In this document: positions 10,256 to 17,704 of the stretch, one piece after another | Position numbering within the stretch: the stretch's first letter is position 1 | Layout of the letters: every line of letters starts with the position of its first letter | NCBI RefSeq assembly: GCF_005405225.1 | Contig: NZ_BJDQ01000012.1 | Span: 1-61,553, forward strand | Length of the DNA stretch: 61,553 bases | DNA from: Enterococcus dongliensis | GTDB lineage: Bacteria > Bacillota > Bacilli > Lactobacillales > Enterococcaceae | Direction of reading: 5' to 3' | Translations under genes and position numbers: made by a program | Notes under the pieces: generated by a model | Told to the model about the DNA's origin: nothing | What the model saw: the letters and a program-made list of their open reading frames with translations, nothing else | Databases searched by the model: none

Positions 10256-10627
10256 ATGAACAACGTCCAACGAAAAAAAGCCCATCTCATCATCCACAGC
10301 GCCTCGACTGCTGCAGCAATAGTTGGTGCAGGGATGGCACAATTTCCTGTCCCTGATGCAACAGTTTTATTGCCAATCCAAACTGCGATGGTAATTAGTC
10401 TAGGAAAAATTTTTCATATGAAACTAGAAGAAGGTGTCGCAAAATCACTGGCTACCCAATTTTTAGCTCAAAAAGCCGGACAAATGACCACGCGTTTCTT
10501 AGTTGGGAAACTTCCGATTGCGGGTTCTGTCATCAACGGTTCCACCGCAGCGGCCATTACGGAAAGTTATGGCTGGATTATTGCTAAAGAATTCGCCGAA
10601 GATTCCTCAAAAAAAAATAAAGTATAA
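10256..10627 (+). CDS. Small DUF697-like membrane-associated protein
   Basis: This 123-residue protein is mostly hydrophobic and small-residue rich. The segment AQFPVPDATVLLPIQTAMV, followed by a helix and then KLPIAGSVINGSTAAAITESYG, resembles the C-terminal hydrophobic domain (DUF697) that follows Era-like GTPase domains, here standing alone without any GTPase. A clear AAGGAGA ribosome site precedes the ATG. No partner gene is adjacent. The function is unknown; membrane association is inferred from composition. Confidence 0.65.
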   Translation: MNNVQRKKAHLIIHSASTAAAIVGAGMAQFPVPDATVLLPIQTAMVISLGKIFHMKLEEGVAKSLATQFLAQKAGQMTTRFLVGKLPIAGSVINGSTAAAITESYGWIIAKEFAEDSSKKNKV

Positions 10628-10688
10628 AATTTATTTAATTACTCTCCAGTTCCTTTCAAAAAAAACTGACTTCAGTATACTTATGAAT

Positions 10689-10771
10689 GTGGATGAACTT
10701 GGTGTTTTACTCGTTCAGTGATGTAGTCCGCATTTAAGATAGAGGTGCTGGTTCGATTCCAGCCGTCCACA
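10689..10771 (+). tRNA. tRNA-like RNA or degenerate tRNA, resembling tRNA-Leu(TAA)
   Basis: The ends form a full 7-bp acceptor stem (GTGGATG with CGTCCAC, one G-T pair), and 10747-10763 is a perfect T-arm (GCTGG, TTCGATT, CCAGC). A 7-base loop TTTAAGA would put TAA at the anticodon position, but the flanks CCGCA and TAGAG do not pair and the D-arm region is about ten bases too long. No CCA is encoded. It is followed directly by a strong terminator (10780-10816) and preceded by a TATACT box, so it may be transcribed. It is either a decayed tRNA or a tRNA-like regulatory RNA. Confidence 0.5.
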
Positions 10772-10779
10772 TTTGAACT

Positions 10780-10816
10780 CAACACACCTGCAAAAGTTAT
10801 GGTGTGTTGTTTTTTT
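10780..10816 (+). terminator. Terminator after the tRNA-like RNA
   Basis: CAACACACC and GGTGTGTTG form a perfect 9-bp stem followed by a run of seven T residues. Confidence 0.85.
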
Positions 10817-10883
10817 ATCCTTTACTTTCTTCTCATCTTGCGGTAGCATTTTTGTTAGAGACAAGAGGAAAAAGGATTATTTT

Positions 10884-10997
10884 ATGAAAAAATTTTACAA
10901 TTGGCTGTATCGTCAACCAAAACATATCATCCATCGCTTGATTTTCGTGGCCTGCCTGTTTTTTTGGCTCGCTATCTATTTTATTTTAATAAAATAA
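10884..10997 (+). CDS. Very small single-span membrane protein
   Basis: This 37-residue frame, MKKFYNWLYRQPKHIIHRLI..., has a positively charged N-terminal third and one hydrophobic segment (FVACLFFWLAIYFILI), ending in Lys. An AAAAGGA ribosome site lies at normal distance before the ATG, and a terminator follows at 11005-11040. This predicts a small membrane peptide with its N-terminus inside. Function unknown. An upstream in-frame ATG at 10773 would run through the terminator of the tRNA-like RNA and is not credible. Confidence 0.6.
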   Translation: MKKFYNWLYRQPKHIIHRLIFVACLFFWLAIYFILIK

Positions 10998-11004
10998 TCA
11001 ATGG

Positions 11005-11040
11005 GAAACTTCTAGCTATAGCATAGAGGTTTCTTTTTTT
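11005..11040 (+). terminator. Terminator of the small membrane protein gene
   Basis: GAAACTTCT and the wobble-paired AGAGGTTTC form a stem with a 12-base loop, followed by a run of T residues. Confidence 0.75.
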
Positions 11041-11123
11041 TGCGTAATTTATTTAAAAGAAACGTTTGCTAGCAACTTTACTTTTCGAACAAATGTTCGT
11101 ATACTATTAATGAGGTGATAACC

Positions 11124-11375
11124 ATGTCCATGATTAGTCCAGACTCTGTTGAAATTTTTTATCGAACGTATGATTCCTTAGTAAAAGATTCGCTTCCTTT
11201 AGCCTTGTTTTTAAATCAAATCACTACTAAGATGGATGCGGAAGACCGTGATTACTTTGTTATTCCAGCTACAAAAACTGGTCGCAAAAAGGACATCTAT
11301 TTTCAATTTGAACGAAAAAACGATGAACTTATTTTCAAAGGTATCCATACACAGAAAAAGCTTGATCGTCAGTAG
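11124..11375 (+). CDS. Hypothetical small acidic/basic protein
   Basis: This 83-residue protein (MSMISPDSVEIFYRTYDSLV...) was not recognised. It looks soluble: an N-terminal helix with aromatic residues, a central DAEDRDYF segment and a basic middle (KTGRKKDIYFQFERKND). GAGGTGATAACC precedes the ATG at 11124; an ATG nine bases upstream lies within the ribosome-site region and is rejected. It converges on a UspA gene. A promoter may lie just before (TATACT at 11100-11105). Confidence 0.65.
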   Translation: MSMISPDSVEIFYRTYDSLVKDSLPLALFLNQITTKMDAEDRDYFVIPATKTGRKKDIYFQFERKNDELIFKGIHTQKKLDRQ

Positions 11376-11389
11376 AAAAATATAGACAA

Positions 11390-11430
11390 AAAAGAAGAGG
11401 CTGCAACCATCTGTCGCTGCCTCTTCTTCT
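11390..11430 (-). terminator. Terminator of UspA copy 2
   Basis: AAGAAGAGGC and GCCTCTTCTT form a 10-bp stem. On the minus strand it is followed by six T residues, so it serves the minus-strand Usp gene. Confidence 0.8.
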
Positions 11431-11439
11431 GTTGATTAA

Positions 11440-11865
11440 TTATCGAACGACCATTACATTACAAGGTGCATTATTAACAACATACGCTGTCGTTGAACCT
11501 AATAACAGCCGCGAAAAAGTTCCTGTTCCTGTGGCGCCCATCAAAATCAAATCGATTCCTTGATCTTCTGCATAAGTCACGATGGTCGCTTTTGGATTTC
11601 CATCTTCCATGGCCGTAGTATAGGAAATATCTTCTGGGATTGTTTCTTCTAATGATTCTACAACCGCACTAGATGCTTTATGTGCTTCTTTGATGATATG
11701 ATCCACCGCATAAGGTTCAGTTCCTAAATGATTGGTGTCTGATACCATCAAGATATACAACTGTGCTTGGTTTCTCCGAGCAACTCTGATTGCCTCTTGG
11801 AATGCATGACGCGCTTGTTCAGATGCATCGACTGCGACCAGTATTTTTTCGTATGATTCTTTCAT
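11440..11865 (-). CDS. Universal stress protein UspA family (copy 2 of 4)
   Basis: This 141-residue Usp protein (MKESYEKILVAVDASEQARH...) has the nucleotide-binding motif GATGTGTFSRLLLGST near the C-terminus and ends NNAPCNVMVVR like the other copies. GGGGGG lies before the ATG at good distance. It is monocistronic with its own terminator. The closest relatives by eye are the other Usp proteins of this window, which suggests local amplification of the family, but the copies are clearly diverged (different second-strand and loop sequences). Confidence 0.9.
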   Translation of the reverse strand: MKESYEKILVAVDASEQARHAFQEAIRVARRNQAQLYILMVSDTNHLGTEPYAVDHIIKEAHKASSAVVESLEETIPEDISYTTAMEDGNPKATIVTYAEDQGIDLILMGATGTGTFSRLLLGSTTAYVVNNAPCNVMVVR

Positions 11866-12124
11866 AATAAGCCCCCCTTTTCTTCATTGTATCGAATCAG
11901 AGGCATTTTTGTACAGTAATTATAAAGCGGTTTCTGCTCGCTTTTTTTTCGTATAATAAGAAAAAAGTCATAGAATCCTTAAGTATCAAGGTATTGAGAA
12001 AGATTTTGGAAAAATCAAACACAACAGTATTTTTAATCATATTTTAATATTTTTATTTCTTTTTTTGATTTTTATTGTATAGATTTCTTGATTATCACCC
12101 GTATTCAGCATTTTCGATTTATGT
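11866..12124. other. AT-rich gap between UspA copy 2 and the MerR gene
   Basis: It presumably holds the promoter of the Usp gene. A GCG-rich mini-hairpin followed by T residues at about 11923-11950 could be a weak terminator on the plus strand. No credible reading frame is seen. Confidence 0.4.
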
Positions 12125-12156
12125 AAAAAAAGTTGTGACAAAACAATCACAACTCT
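12125..12156 (-). terminator. Terminator of the MerR/TipAS gene
   Basis: GTTGTGA and TCACAAC pair around an eight-base loop; on the minus strand the stem is followed by eight T residues. Confidence 0.8.
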
Positions 12157-12179
12157 TCTTCAATAAGTAAAGTGGCTGA

Positions 12180-12935
12180 TTAAGCATAATGTTGGATGAT
12201 TTGATACAACGCTTCTGTGGCACCATGACCACTTTTATCATCATAATAATGAATAAAGCGTTCATCTGCCAAATACATTTCGCTTAGTCCTTTATGTGCC
12301 TCACCGGAGTATTCTTTCCAGCTAAACTGCAGCCATGATTTATGCAAAGAAAAAATTTCTTCTGCTAATTGACTGGGAAGCTCTTCTGCAACTAAATATT
12401 GTGTCAGCTTATCAATTAGTGTCTGTTCAATAAGCTGCATCTTTTGATAGTCGGCTTCACTCATATTTTGCCATTTTCGATTGGATTCTTCTACAGATTT
12501 CTCTCCATATTTTTCACGAATTTCTTGTCCATAATTTGCTTCATTCTCTGCTAATTTCTCTTGCTTAAATGCGTCAAATTTTTCTTTATTAGTCATTGTG
12601 ATCTCTCCTTTATAATAACGTAGTGTGTCATCAAGAACTTGTAGTAAATGATCCAACTCTTGCCGTTTTTGTTCTAGTTGGTTCCTTTGTTCAAGCAATG
12701 TCTCTTGAATTTTTTCATCAGGACGATCGATCAATTCTTTGATTGTTTTTAACGGCAGTCCCATTGACCGGTATAATAAAATTTGCTGCAGGCGGTCAAC
12801 TTCTTTTTCGGTGTATATTCGATAACCAGCTTCGCTCAAAAAAGCCGGTTTCAACAATGAACGTTCATCATAAAATCGTAATGTTCTCGTACTCACACCG
12901 GAAATTTCCGCGATTTGTTTGATTGTATATTCCAT
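12180..12935 (-). CDS. MerR-family transcriptional regulator with TipAS-like ligand domain
   Basis: This 251-residue regulator has an N-terminal MerR winged helix-turn-helix (residues 1-70: IAEISGVSTRTLRFYDERSLL, then GYRIYTEKEVDRLQQILLYR), a coiled coil near 75-110 rich in Glu/Gln/Leu, and a C-terminal helical TipAS/antibiotic-recognition domain (120-251) with the TNKEKFDAFKQEKLAENEANYGQEIREKYG pattern in pieces. Proteins of this build (TipAL, Mta) bind bulky hydrophobic drugs and switch on efflux genes by realigning a long-spacer promoter. No efflux gene is adjacent, so the target is unknown. AGGGAAAAG precedes the ATG. Confidence 0.88.
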   Translation of the reverse strand: MEYTIKQIAEISGVSTRTLRFYDERSLLKPAFLSEAGYRIYTEKEVDRLQQILLYRSMGLPLKTIKELIDRPDEKIQETLLEQRNQLEQKRQELDHLLQVLDDTLRYYKGEITMTNKEKFDAFKQEKLAENEANYGQEIREKYGEKSVEESNRKWQNMSEADYQKMQLIEQTLIDKLTQYLVAEELPSQLAEEIFSLHKSWLQFSWKEYSGEAHKGLSEMYLADERFIHYYDDKSGHGATEALYQIIQHYA

Positions 12936-13153
12936 CTTTTCCCTTCTATCTTGTGTACTTTATCGATTTTTTAGCCAATTTTAGCACAATCATCGGCATA
13001 ATTGGCTACTTACTAATTGTATTCAATAATTCGATTGCTCCCTGACAAAAACAGCTTACACCTTGACGCAACGTAAAGGTCAAGCTAAAATAAATAACTT
13101 TTTTGACAACTGTTTCTTGATTGATGTGTGACAATGGCTGATCGCTAATAAAC

Positions 13154-13182
13154 AAAAAAACACCTCGAATTATTCGAAGTGA
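13154..13182 (-). terminator. Terminator of the C39-like peptidase gene
   Basis: CACCTCGAAT pairs with ATTCGAAGTG; the minus strand continues with seven T residues. Confidence 0.8.
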
Positions 13183-13191
13183 AAATATAAC

Positions 13192-13920
13192 TTATTTCTT
13201 TTCCAAGTAAAGCGATTGTTGATTGGTCTGATTATAGATTTTTTCAAGGTCTGACCAAGAAACTTGCCGATTTTTATGACCATATGGATCATTGACATAA
13301 ACAATCTTTTTTGTACGATCAAAACCTGTGATAACCGCTGCATGAATCAATGGTGTAACATACATACTTCCTTGATCGGTCTCCCACAATATAAAATCAT
13401 TGTCTGTTGGAACTTGAAAATCTACTGTCGCTACAATCCAAACTGGCGTATTATCAGCTACAATTTTCATAATCTCATTGAATGATGTTTTTTTACTTGA
13501 GACGACTTGGTAAGTGTCCGTGACATATTTTTTAGCTAATTTTGCGATTGGTTCAACAGCAACACCCATCGCCTCGTCCCCGCCAGTGATATCACCAACA
13601 AATCCTAAGTGAGGATTGCCATGCTTACCAGATTCTGTATATAACGGCTGGTAATCCAATTCATTCGCCAATTTATTTTTATTTGTGTCATAGCCATAGT
13701 AACGCAATAACATGGACAACGCAGTAACTTCACACCCGTTATCCAGCGCGTCACCTGAAAATTGACTTTCCAAAGGAACATCTAACTTTAGTGTCTCTTT
13801 GGGCTGTGATTCTTCGATCAGTTCGACAAGCTCATTTTTTTCTTTAGGAAAATAACATGCTCCACCAATCCCTATGATAAAAAGCGAGAGTAGTGAGAGT
13901 AAAATCAATTTTTTCTTCAT
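13192..13920 (-). CDS. Secreted or membrane-anchored C39-like peptidase
   Basis: This 242-residue protein starts with a Lys-rich N-terminus and hydrophobic span (KKKLILLSLLSLFIIGIGGA) with a Cys shortly after, so it is exported, possibly as an anchored protein. The remainder is a papain-like peptidase_C39_2 domain: nucleophile in LDNGCEVTALSMLLRYYGYD, histidine in PLIHAAVITGFD, and an Asp/Asn in YVNDPYG. Such proteins are predicted cysteine peptidases of unknown substrate, common in enterococci and bacilli. It is a single gene with its own terminator, started by an ATG after GGTGATG. Confidence 0.8.
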   Translation of the reverse strand: MKKKLILLSLLSLFIIGIGGACYFPKEKNELVELIEESQPKETLKLDVPLESQFSGDALDNGCEVTALSMLLRYYGYDTNKNKLANELDYQPLYTESGKHGNPHLGFVGDITGGDEAMGVAVEPIAKLAKKYVTDTYQVVSSKKTSFNEIMKIVADNTPVWIVATVDFQVPTDNDFILWETDQGSMYVTPLIHAAVITGFDRTKKIVYVNDPYGHKNRQVSWSDLEKIYNQTNQQSLYLEKK

Positions 13921-14182
13921 AGCATCACCTATTAGTTAGAGTCTGTTACAAAGTATATATTCTCGTAAGAAAAACAACAAAGAAAGATGATCAGATTACT
14001 GAAATTTTAATCTTTTTGGTCTTTAAAAGAACAATTATTAAAGATTTGATAAACTACACTCTCCTTGAAGCGTTTACAAACTTTTTGTTAGTAGAATTTC
14101 GTTTTCTGTGTTACATTAATAAGTGGAATTTCGTTATCAACGTAATAGTTGCCTTTCGTCACAATAAGAAAGGAGAATGATT
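13921..14182. promoter_or_regulatory. Intergenic region with direct repeats and an extended -10 box
   Basis: Between divergent genes lie two near-identical 13-mers (GTAGAATTTCGTT at 14091-14103 and GTGGAATTTCGTT at 14123-14135) that bracket TGTTACATT (an extended -10, box at 14112-14117). The spacing of 32 bases is about three helical turns, suggestive of an operator pair for the small downstream gene. Confidence 0.4.
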
Positions 14183-14332
14183 ATGACATTCGATAACACA
14201 AATATGCAATACCGTGTCACACTGGATACTGATTTGAATCTTTTTGTTGTTTTTGATAAGAACAATCAAAAACATGTAGCAACTGGCGTAACGATTGAAA
14301 AAGCGGTACAAGAATTGCAAAAAACGAATTAG
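14183..14332 (+). CDS. Small conserved-looking protein (49 residues)
   Basis: The frame encodes MTFDNTNMQYRVTLDTDLNL..., a soluble peptide with a strand-rich N-terminal half and a C-terminal helix (TIEKAVQELQKTN). AAGGAGA lies seven bases before the ATG, and a good terminator follows (14371-14407). A seven-codon frame starting at 14346 follows in the same transcript. Not recognised; the ribosome site, terminator and normal codon use argue that it is real. Confidence 0.6.
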   Translation: MTFDNTNMQYRVTLDTDLNLFVVFDKNNQKHVATGVTIEKAVQELQKTN

Positions 14333-14370
14333 GAGTGACTTCCCAATGAAAGACGCGAATTTGCGTTAAA

Positions 14371-14407
14371 AGCACCTGCTGTGAATCCACGGTAGGTGCC
14401 TTTTTTA
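14371..14407 (+). terminator. Terminator of the 49-residue protein gene
   Basis: GCACCTGC and GTAGGTGC pair with a 12-base loop, followed by six T residues. Confidence 0.85.
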
Positions 14408-14470
14408 TTTCTAATCAACTAAGAGTCTCTGGAACCAGCTGGTTCTAACTATAAAAATACACGCGTAGTT

Positions 14471-14502
14471 AAAAAAGCTGCGACAAATTGTCACAGCTTT
14501 TT
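14471..14502 (-). terminator. Terminator of the tandem Usp genes
   Basis: AAAAGCTGCGACA and TGTCACAGCTTTT form the stem; the minus strand then has a T-run. Confidence 0.8.
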
Positions 14503-14505
14503 ATT

Positions 14506-14934
14506 CTATCTCACCACCATGACGTTGCAAGGTGCGTGATTTACGATATAACCACTAGTAGAACCAACTAATAAGCGTTGGAATCGTCCTTTCCCAGTTG
14601 CTCCGACATAAATCAAATCAATCTCGTATTTTTGCGGTAATTCTTCTGTCAGTGCCCGTTTAGGATTTCCAATATAGGGAATAATCTCCATATTTTGATA
14701 GCGCCCGCGTTCTGCTAATTTTTCTAAATATTGTTTCGCCCGCTCGGATTCTTCTGCTAAAATCTCATTCATCGGTTGTGCACTATTTATAAGCAGACTA
14801 GAATCATCGATTATTTGAACGACATACAATTTTGCTTCGTTCCGTCTTGCTGCACCGATTGCTTCAAAAAAAGCTCCTTCTGATTGATCTGATCCATCGA
14901 CACCTACCATAATATTTTTATATTTGCTGTCCAT
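14506..14934 (-). CDS. Universal stress protein UspA family (copy 3 of 4)
   Basis: This 142-residue Usp protein (MDSKYKNIMVGVDGSDQSEG...) has the nucleotide-binding motif GATGKGRFQRLLVGST and the family ending NHAPCNVMVVR. It lies 41 bases downstream of copy 4 in the same direction and shares its terminator, so the two are probably co-transcribed. AGGAGGG precedes the ATG. Residues of the ATP site are intact. Confidence 0.9.
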   Translation of the reverse strand: MDSKYKNIMVGVDGSDQSEGAFFEAIGAARRNEAKLYVVQIIDDSSLLINSAQPMNEILAEESERAKQYLEKLAERGRYQNMEIIPYIGNPKRALTEELPQKYEIDLIYVGATGKGRFQRLLVGSTSGYIVNHAPCNVMVVR

Positions 14935-14975
14935 AGTAGTCCCTCCTATTTAGTAAATCTATTAAAAGATTGTCC

Positions 14976-15407
14976 TCAACGAATGACGGTCACACTGCAC
15001 GGCGCGTGATTTACGACATAAGCCGCAGTAGAACCGATTCGCGCTAATCGGATCTCGCCTTTTCCTGTGGCTCCAAGAAAAATCATATCGATCTCGTTGT
15101 CCTTAGCAAATTCGATAATTTTTTCTTTTGGACTGCCCAACTCAACGAAAGGCTCTACATTATCTAGTTCTTTACTAGAGGCATCATGAATTTTTTTCAA
15201 TAGTTCCTTTTCAACCTGTTCTTTTTCTGCCGCATAAATTTTACTAAAAGAAAAAGCACTTGTTGAAAGCTCGCTGTCGTTGATGATTGAAATAACATTC
15301 AGTTTAGCCTCATTACGTTTAGCTGCTTCAACGGCTTCATCAAAAGCACGTTCAGAGTGTTCCGATCCATCGACTGCTACTAAAATATTTCTGTACTCAC
15401 TAACCAT
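14976..15407 (-). CDS. Universal stress protein UspA family (copy 4 of 4)
   Basis: This 143-residue protein begins MVSEYRNILVAVDGSEHSER and has the motif GATGKGEIRLARIGST. A longer in-frame start at 15467 would add 20 residues with no ribosome site; the ATG at 15407 has GGAGG eight bases before it. First gene of a two-gene Usp unit with copy 3. Tandem Usp pairs may form heterodimers; this is inference. Confidence 0.9.
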   Translation of the reverse strand: MVSEYRNILVAVDGSEHSERAFDEAVEAAKRNEAKLNVISIINDSELSTSAFSFSKIYAAEKEQVEKELLKKIHDASSKELDNVEPFVELGSPKEKIIEFAKDNEIDMIFLGATGKGEIRLARIGSTAAYVVNHAPCSVTVIR

Positions 15408-15544
15408 TGTAACCGCCTCCTTTATTAAATTATAAAGGAAAATCGGAAATCTGTGAAACGAAACCAATTTCTCGTCTCAGTTTCAAGAATTCTCAGCTAG
15501 AAGAATCTTGAATTTTTCAATAACAACTTCTTTGAATCATATGT

Positions 15545-15572
15545 TTGACAAATAATAGATTTTTTTTAATAG
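15545..15572 (+). promoter_or_regulatory. Promoter of an unassigned RNA
   Basis: A consensus TTGACA (15545-15550) is followed after 16 bases by TAATAG (15567-15572). No good reading frame follows; a strong terminator ends the unit at 15763. Confidence 0.5.
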
Positions 15573-15577
15573 AGCTT

Positions 15578-15763
15578 GAGTGATTCTGATTCCATCAAAG
15601 AGTCAGACAAGTATGCCATTCAACATCCAGAAATATTTTGCTGTTCTCTGAGCATTTTTCTTGTATCTATTTTTGCTTTCCGTTATGGTAACAGTAGTTC
15701 ATTTGTTTATTCGAGTTCCTTCCCAGGACTCCAGCCGTCGTTGCCCTACGACGGCTTTTTTTA
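15578..15763 (+). ncRNA. Candidate small RNA of about 185 nt, identity unknown
   Basis: A promoter and a perfect GC-rich terminator (GCCGTCG/CGACGGC, then seven T) enclose a stretch with no ribosome site or plausible protein. AAGAGTC near the 5' end can pair with GGACTC near the 3' end, leaving a long open middle. Its size is in the 6S RNA range, but I could not match the 6S consensus, so it is left unnamed. Confidence 0.4.
15734..15763 (+). terminator. Strong terminator of the candidate small RNA
   Basis: A 7-bp perfect stem GCCGTCG/CGACGGC with a short loop, then a run of T residues. Confidence 0.85.
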
Positions 15764-15940
15764 TTTATCTAAAAAAGAGAACTTTCCCTTCCAAATAAGA
15801 AAAAGACAATGAATCGGTTGTTCTTTTTCGGCTCCATTGATTGACTCCTGCCCTTTTTTGCTTCTTTTTTTCTCCATACTATTTGCTCTTTCTGTGTTAC
15901 ACTATGAATTGTGGTACACATTGTAAATGGAGGAAAGGAT

Positions 15941-16156
15941 ATGTATAAAGCTAGTTTAAAAAATATTCTCACTCGGAAAGAAGAACGAGTGATTGAACTT
16001 CCGTTGATCCCTCGCGTGGGTGAGACGTTACAACTCAGACAACCAGATAAGTTTTTTCTGATACATGGGATTACTCATATAATTGAAGAAGAAACCATCG
16101 CATTTGAAATTTTTGTTGAGCCGATTGATCGTACTTATTGGATGAATGAAATTTGA
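15941..16156 (+). CDS. Hypothetical small beta-rich protein (71 residues)
   Basis: The frame encodes MYKASLKNILTRKEERVIEL..., with predicted strands around VIELPLIPRVGETLQL and FFLIHGITHII and an acidic end. AGGAAAGGAT lies just before the ATG at 15941; the in-frame ATG 30 bases upstream has no ribosome site. TGTTACACT just upstream (box 15898-15903) is an extended -10, also seen before other small genes of this window. Function unknown. Confidence 0.65.
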   Translation: MYKASLKNILTRKEERVIELPLIPRVGETLQLRQPDKFFLIHGITHIIEEETIAFEIFVEPIDRTYWMNEI

Positions 16157-16278
16157 TACAAAAAGAGGCATTGCTGAAATTAGAGCGATTATCAAAGACG
16201 GTCTGCCTAAAAAATAACATTCGTTTTCTGTCAGGCATTTTCTTCCCATAAAACTCATAGTGACGACCTGTTCACTAA

Positions 16279-16317
16279 ATAAACGACCTTAGCAAAAGCT
16301 AAGGTCGTTTATTTTTA
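16279..16317. terminator. Bidirectional terminator
   Basis: AAACGACCTTAGC and GCTAAGGTCGTTT form a perfect 13-bp stem flanked by T-rich sequence, between convergent genes. Confidence 0.85.
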
Positions 16318-16326
16318 GGGCTGTTT

Positions 16327-16560
16327 TTAGAAATTGGTTTTAGGATCGACTAGATCACCATAACTAATGACCGTTGTAAAATCTATTAGGTCAGCTGTTT
16401 CGCTTTTTATGATTTTAACGACGGCGGAATTATTCAGTTTATTCTTTACAATTCCTAGTTGCGTTTCCTTTTTATATTCGAAAAACACTTCCTGTCCTAT
16501 CGAGAAGCGTTCCCCTAAAAAAGAGGGTTGTGGGGATTTGAATCCATAGGTGTTTGCCAT
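16327..16560 (-). CDS. Hypothetical small protein (77 residues)
   Basis: The frame encodes MANTYGFKSPQPSFLGERFSIGQEVFFEYKKET..., with an SH3-like strand pattern (GQEVFFEYKKETQLGIVKNK, SAVVKII). GGAGG lies seven bases before the ATG at 16560; the longer frame from 16578 starts in the ribosome-site region. It sits downstream of the cold-shock gene but behind that gene's terminator, so it is its own unit or fed by read-through. Not recognised. Confidence 0.65.
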   Translation of the reverse strand: MANTYGFKSPQPSFLGERFSIGQEVFFEYKKETQLGIVKNKLNNSAVVKIIKSETADLIDFTTVISYGDLVDPKTNF

Positions 16561-16582
16561 TTGAATATCCTCCTTCAACTAT

Positions 16583-16617
16583 TAAAAAAAAGAAGATCGT
16601 TTCCGATCTTCTTTTTA
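16583..16617 (-). terminator. Terminator of the cold-shock gene
   Basis: AAAGAAGATCG and CGATCTTCTTT pair; the minus strand continues in T residues. Confidence 0.85.
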
Positions 16618-16639
16618 TCATCTGTCGATAAAATAATTC

Positions 16640-16840
16640 TTAGTCTTTTACAATGTTTGAAGCTTGTAAGCCACGTTGGCCTTCTTCAACATCGAAAGTC
16701 ACTGCTTGACCTTCTTCTAAAGATTTGAATCCTTCGCCTTGGATTGCTGAGAAATGAGCAAAAACATCATTGCCATCTTCACCAGTGATAAAACCAAAAC
16801 CTTTATCCGCATTAAACCATTTTACTGTACCTTTATTCAT
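16640..16840 (-). CDS. Cold-shock protein, CspA/CspB family
   Basis: This 66-residue OB-fold RNA chaperone starts [20 protein letters not shown] and contains both nucleic-acid-binding motifs, KGFGFI and DVFAHF. Length is typical. The ATG at 16840 has GGAGG eight bases upstream; the ATG 15 bases earlier has none. The leader before it is AT-rich and long (to about 16920), as is usual for cold-shock mRNAs whose 5' regions control translation by temperature. Monocistronic. Confidence 0.95.
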   Translation of the reverse strand: MNKGTVKWFNADKGFGFITGEDGNDVFAHFSAIQGEGFKSLEEGQAVTFDVEEGQRGLQASNIVKD

Positions 16841-17170
16841 ATAAAGTACCTCCAATTACACATCAAGTGTGTTTATTTGTAATAAAAAATGACGTGTAAT
16901 AAAAAAGTATCTTAAAGTATATAGATAACCACCTAGTCACATATCAAAGTATTACTTAGTAACCTTAACATGAATACACACAAAAAGCAAAGAAACATGA
17001 ACATTATTTGTTTTAATTCTTTATAATATTAAGTTTTCCGCTTTTTTCTTAATAAATAGAGACAAATCTGTTTTTATTCTTCTTCATTTATCAATATATC
17101 ACCATAAAAGAAAGAGACATTTCTTGAATTTAGACCTTAAAATCCGAACTTTTCAAAGATTATTGGCGTT
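16841..17170. other. Long leader and promoter region of the cold-shock gene
   Basis: AT-rich, with TATACT on the minus strand near 16917-16922 as a likely -10 and two copies of TGTAATAAAAAA near 16877-16905. No reading frame of note. Confidence 0.4.
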
Positions 17171-17455
17171 TTACTCAATGGCTTGAATAATAACTTTTAC
17201 CTTATCACCGATTGTTTTATTGATTTGTTTTCGAATGTCTTTTCGAATCCCTAAAATATAACAGATACTACCGTCTTCATTTTTTACTCCCATATTGACG
17301 ATGCTTCCTTGATACATCACGTTATCAAAAGCAGCCTGCACTTTGACACGACCTTTATTAAATTCTTTTCGGATATCATAAGGAAAAATAATGTACGCAC
17401 CACCTTTGCCTACTTCTGAAGCATGGATTGTGGCTTCAAATTTATATTCTTTCAT
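17171..17455 (-). CDS. DUF1905 domain-containing protein
   Basis: This 94-residue protein (MKEYKFEATIHASEVGKGGAYIIFPYDIRKEF...) matches DUF1905, a small beta-barrel family found alone or fused to bacteriocin-protection (YdeI-like) domains. The KGGAYIIFP and HASEVG segments and the C-terminal DIRKQINKTIGDKVKV helix-strand are typical. Function is not known. AAAGGAGGA precedes the ATG. Monocistronic, divergent from a repeated promoter. Confidence 0.85.
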   Translation of the reverse strand: MKEYKFEATIHASEVGKGGAYIIFPYDIRKEFNKGRVKVQAAFDNVMYQGSIVNMGVKNEDGSICYILGIRKDIRKQINKTIGDKVKVIIQAIE

Positions 17456-17477
17456 TATAAAAATCCTCCTTTAAGGC

Positions 17478-17531
17478 ATGTTGCAAAGTTTTTCTAATGT
17501 CTATTTTACGCTATAATTTACTTCCATACTA
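17478..17531 (+). repeat. Duplicated promoter unit, copy A
   Basis: About 54 bp here recur at 17875-17929 with few changes; both end in TTTTACGCTATAATTTACTTC. TATAAT is at 17512-17517. This copy is followed after only some 20 bases by a terminator (17539-17572), so any product is a very short RNA. Confidence 0.7.
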
Positions 17532-17538
17532 TACAAAG

Positions 17539-17572
17539 AAAGTCGAAGAAAAATCACCCTCTTCGACTTTTC
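17539..17572 (+). terminator. Terminator directly after promoter copy A
   Basis: AAGTCGAAGA and TCTTCGACTT form a perfect 10-bp stem ending in T residues. Confidence 0.8.
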
Positions 17573-17704
17573 CCCGTGGGGAGAAATCGAAAATCTATTT
17601 AAAGCAGCATAGACAATCAATCAAAAATTGGATGCGTTTATCTATTTTCAAACCTTTGCAACACAACCAATTAATTTATGGTCTAGAGATTTTAGTAAAT
17701 AAGA

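Noticed and set aside
15576-15812. 78-codon frame in the candidate small RNA
   Set aside because: There is no ribosome site, the frame runs through a strong terminator, and Ser/Phe-rich composition suggests chance.
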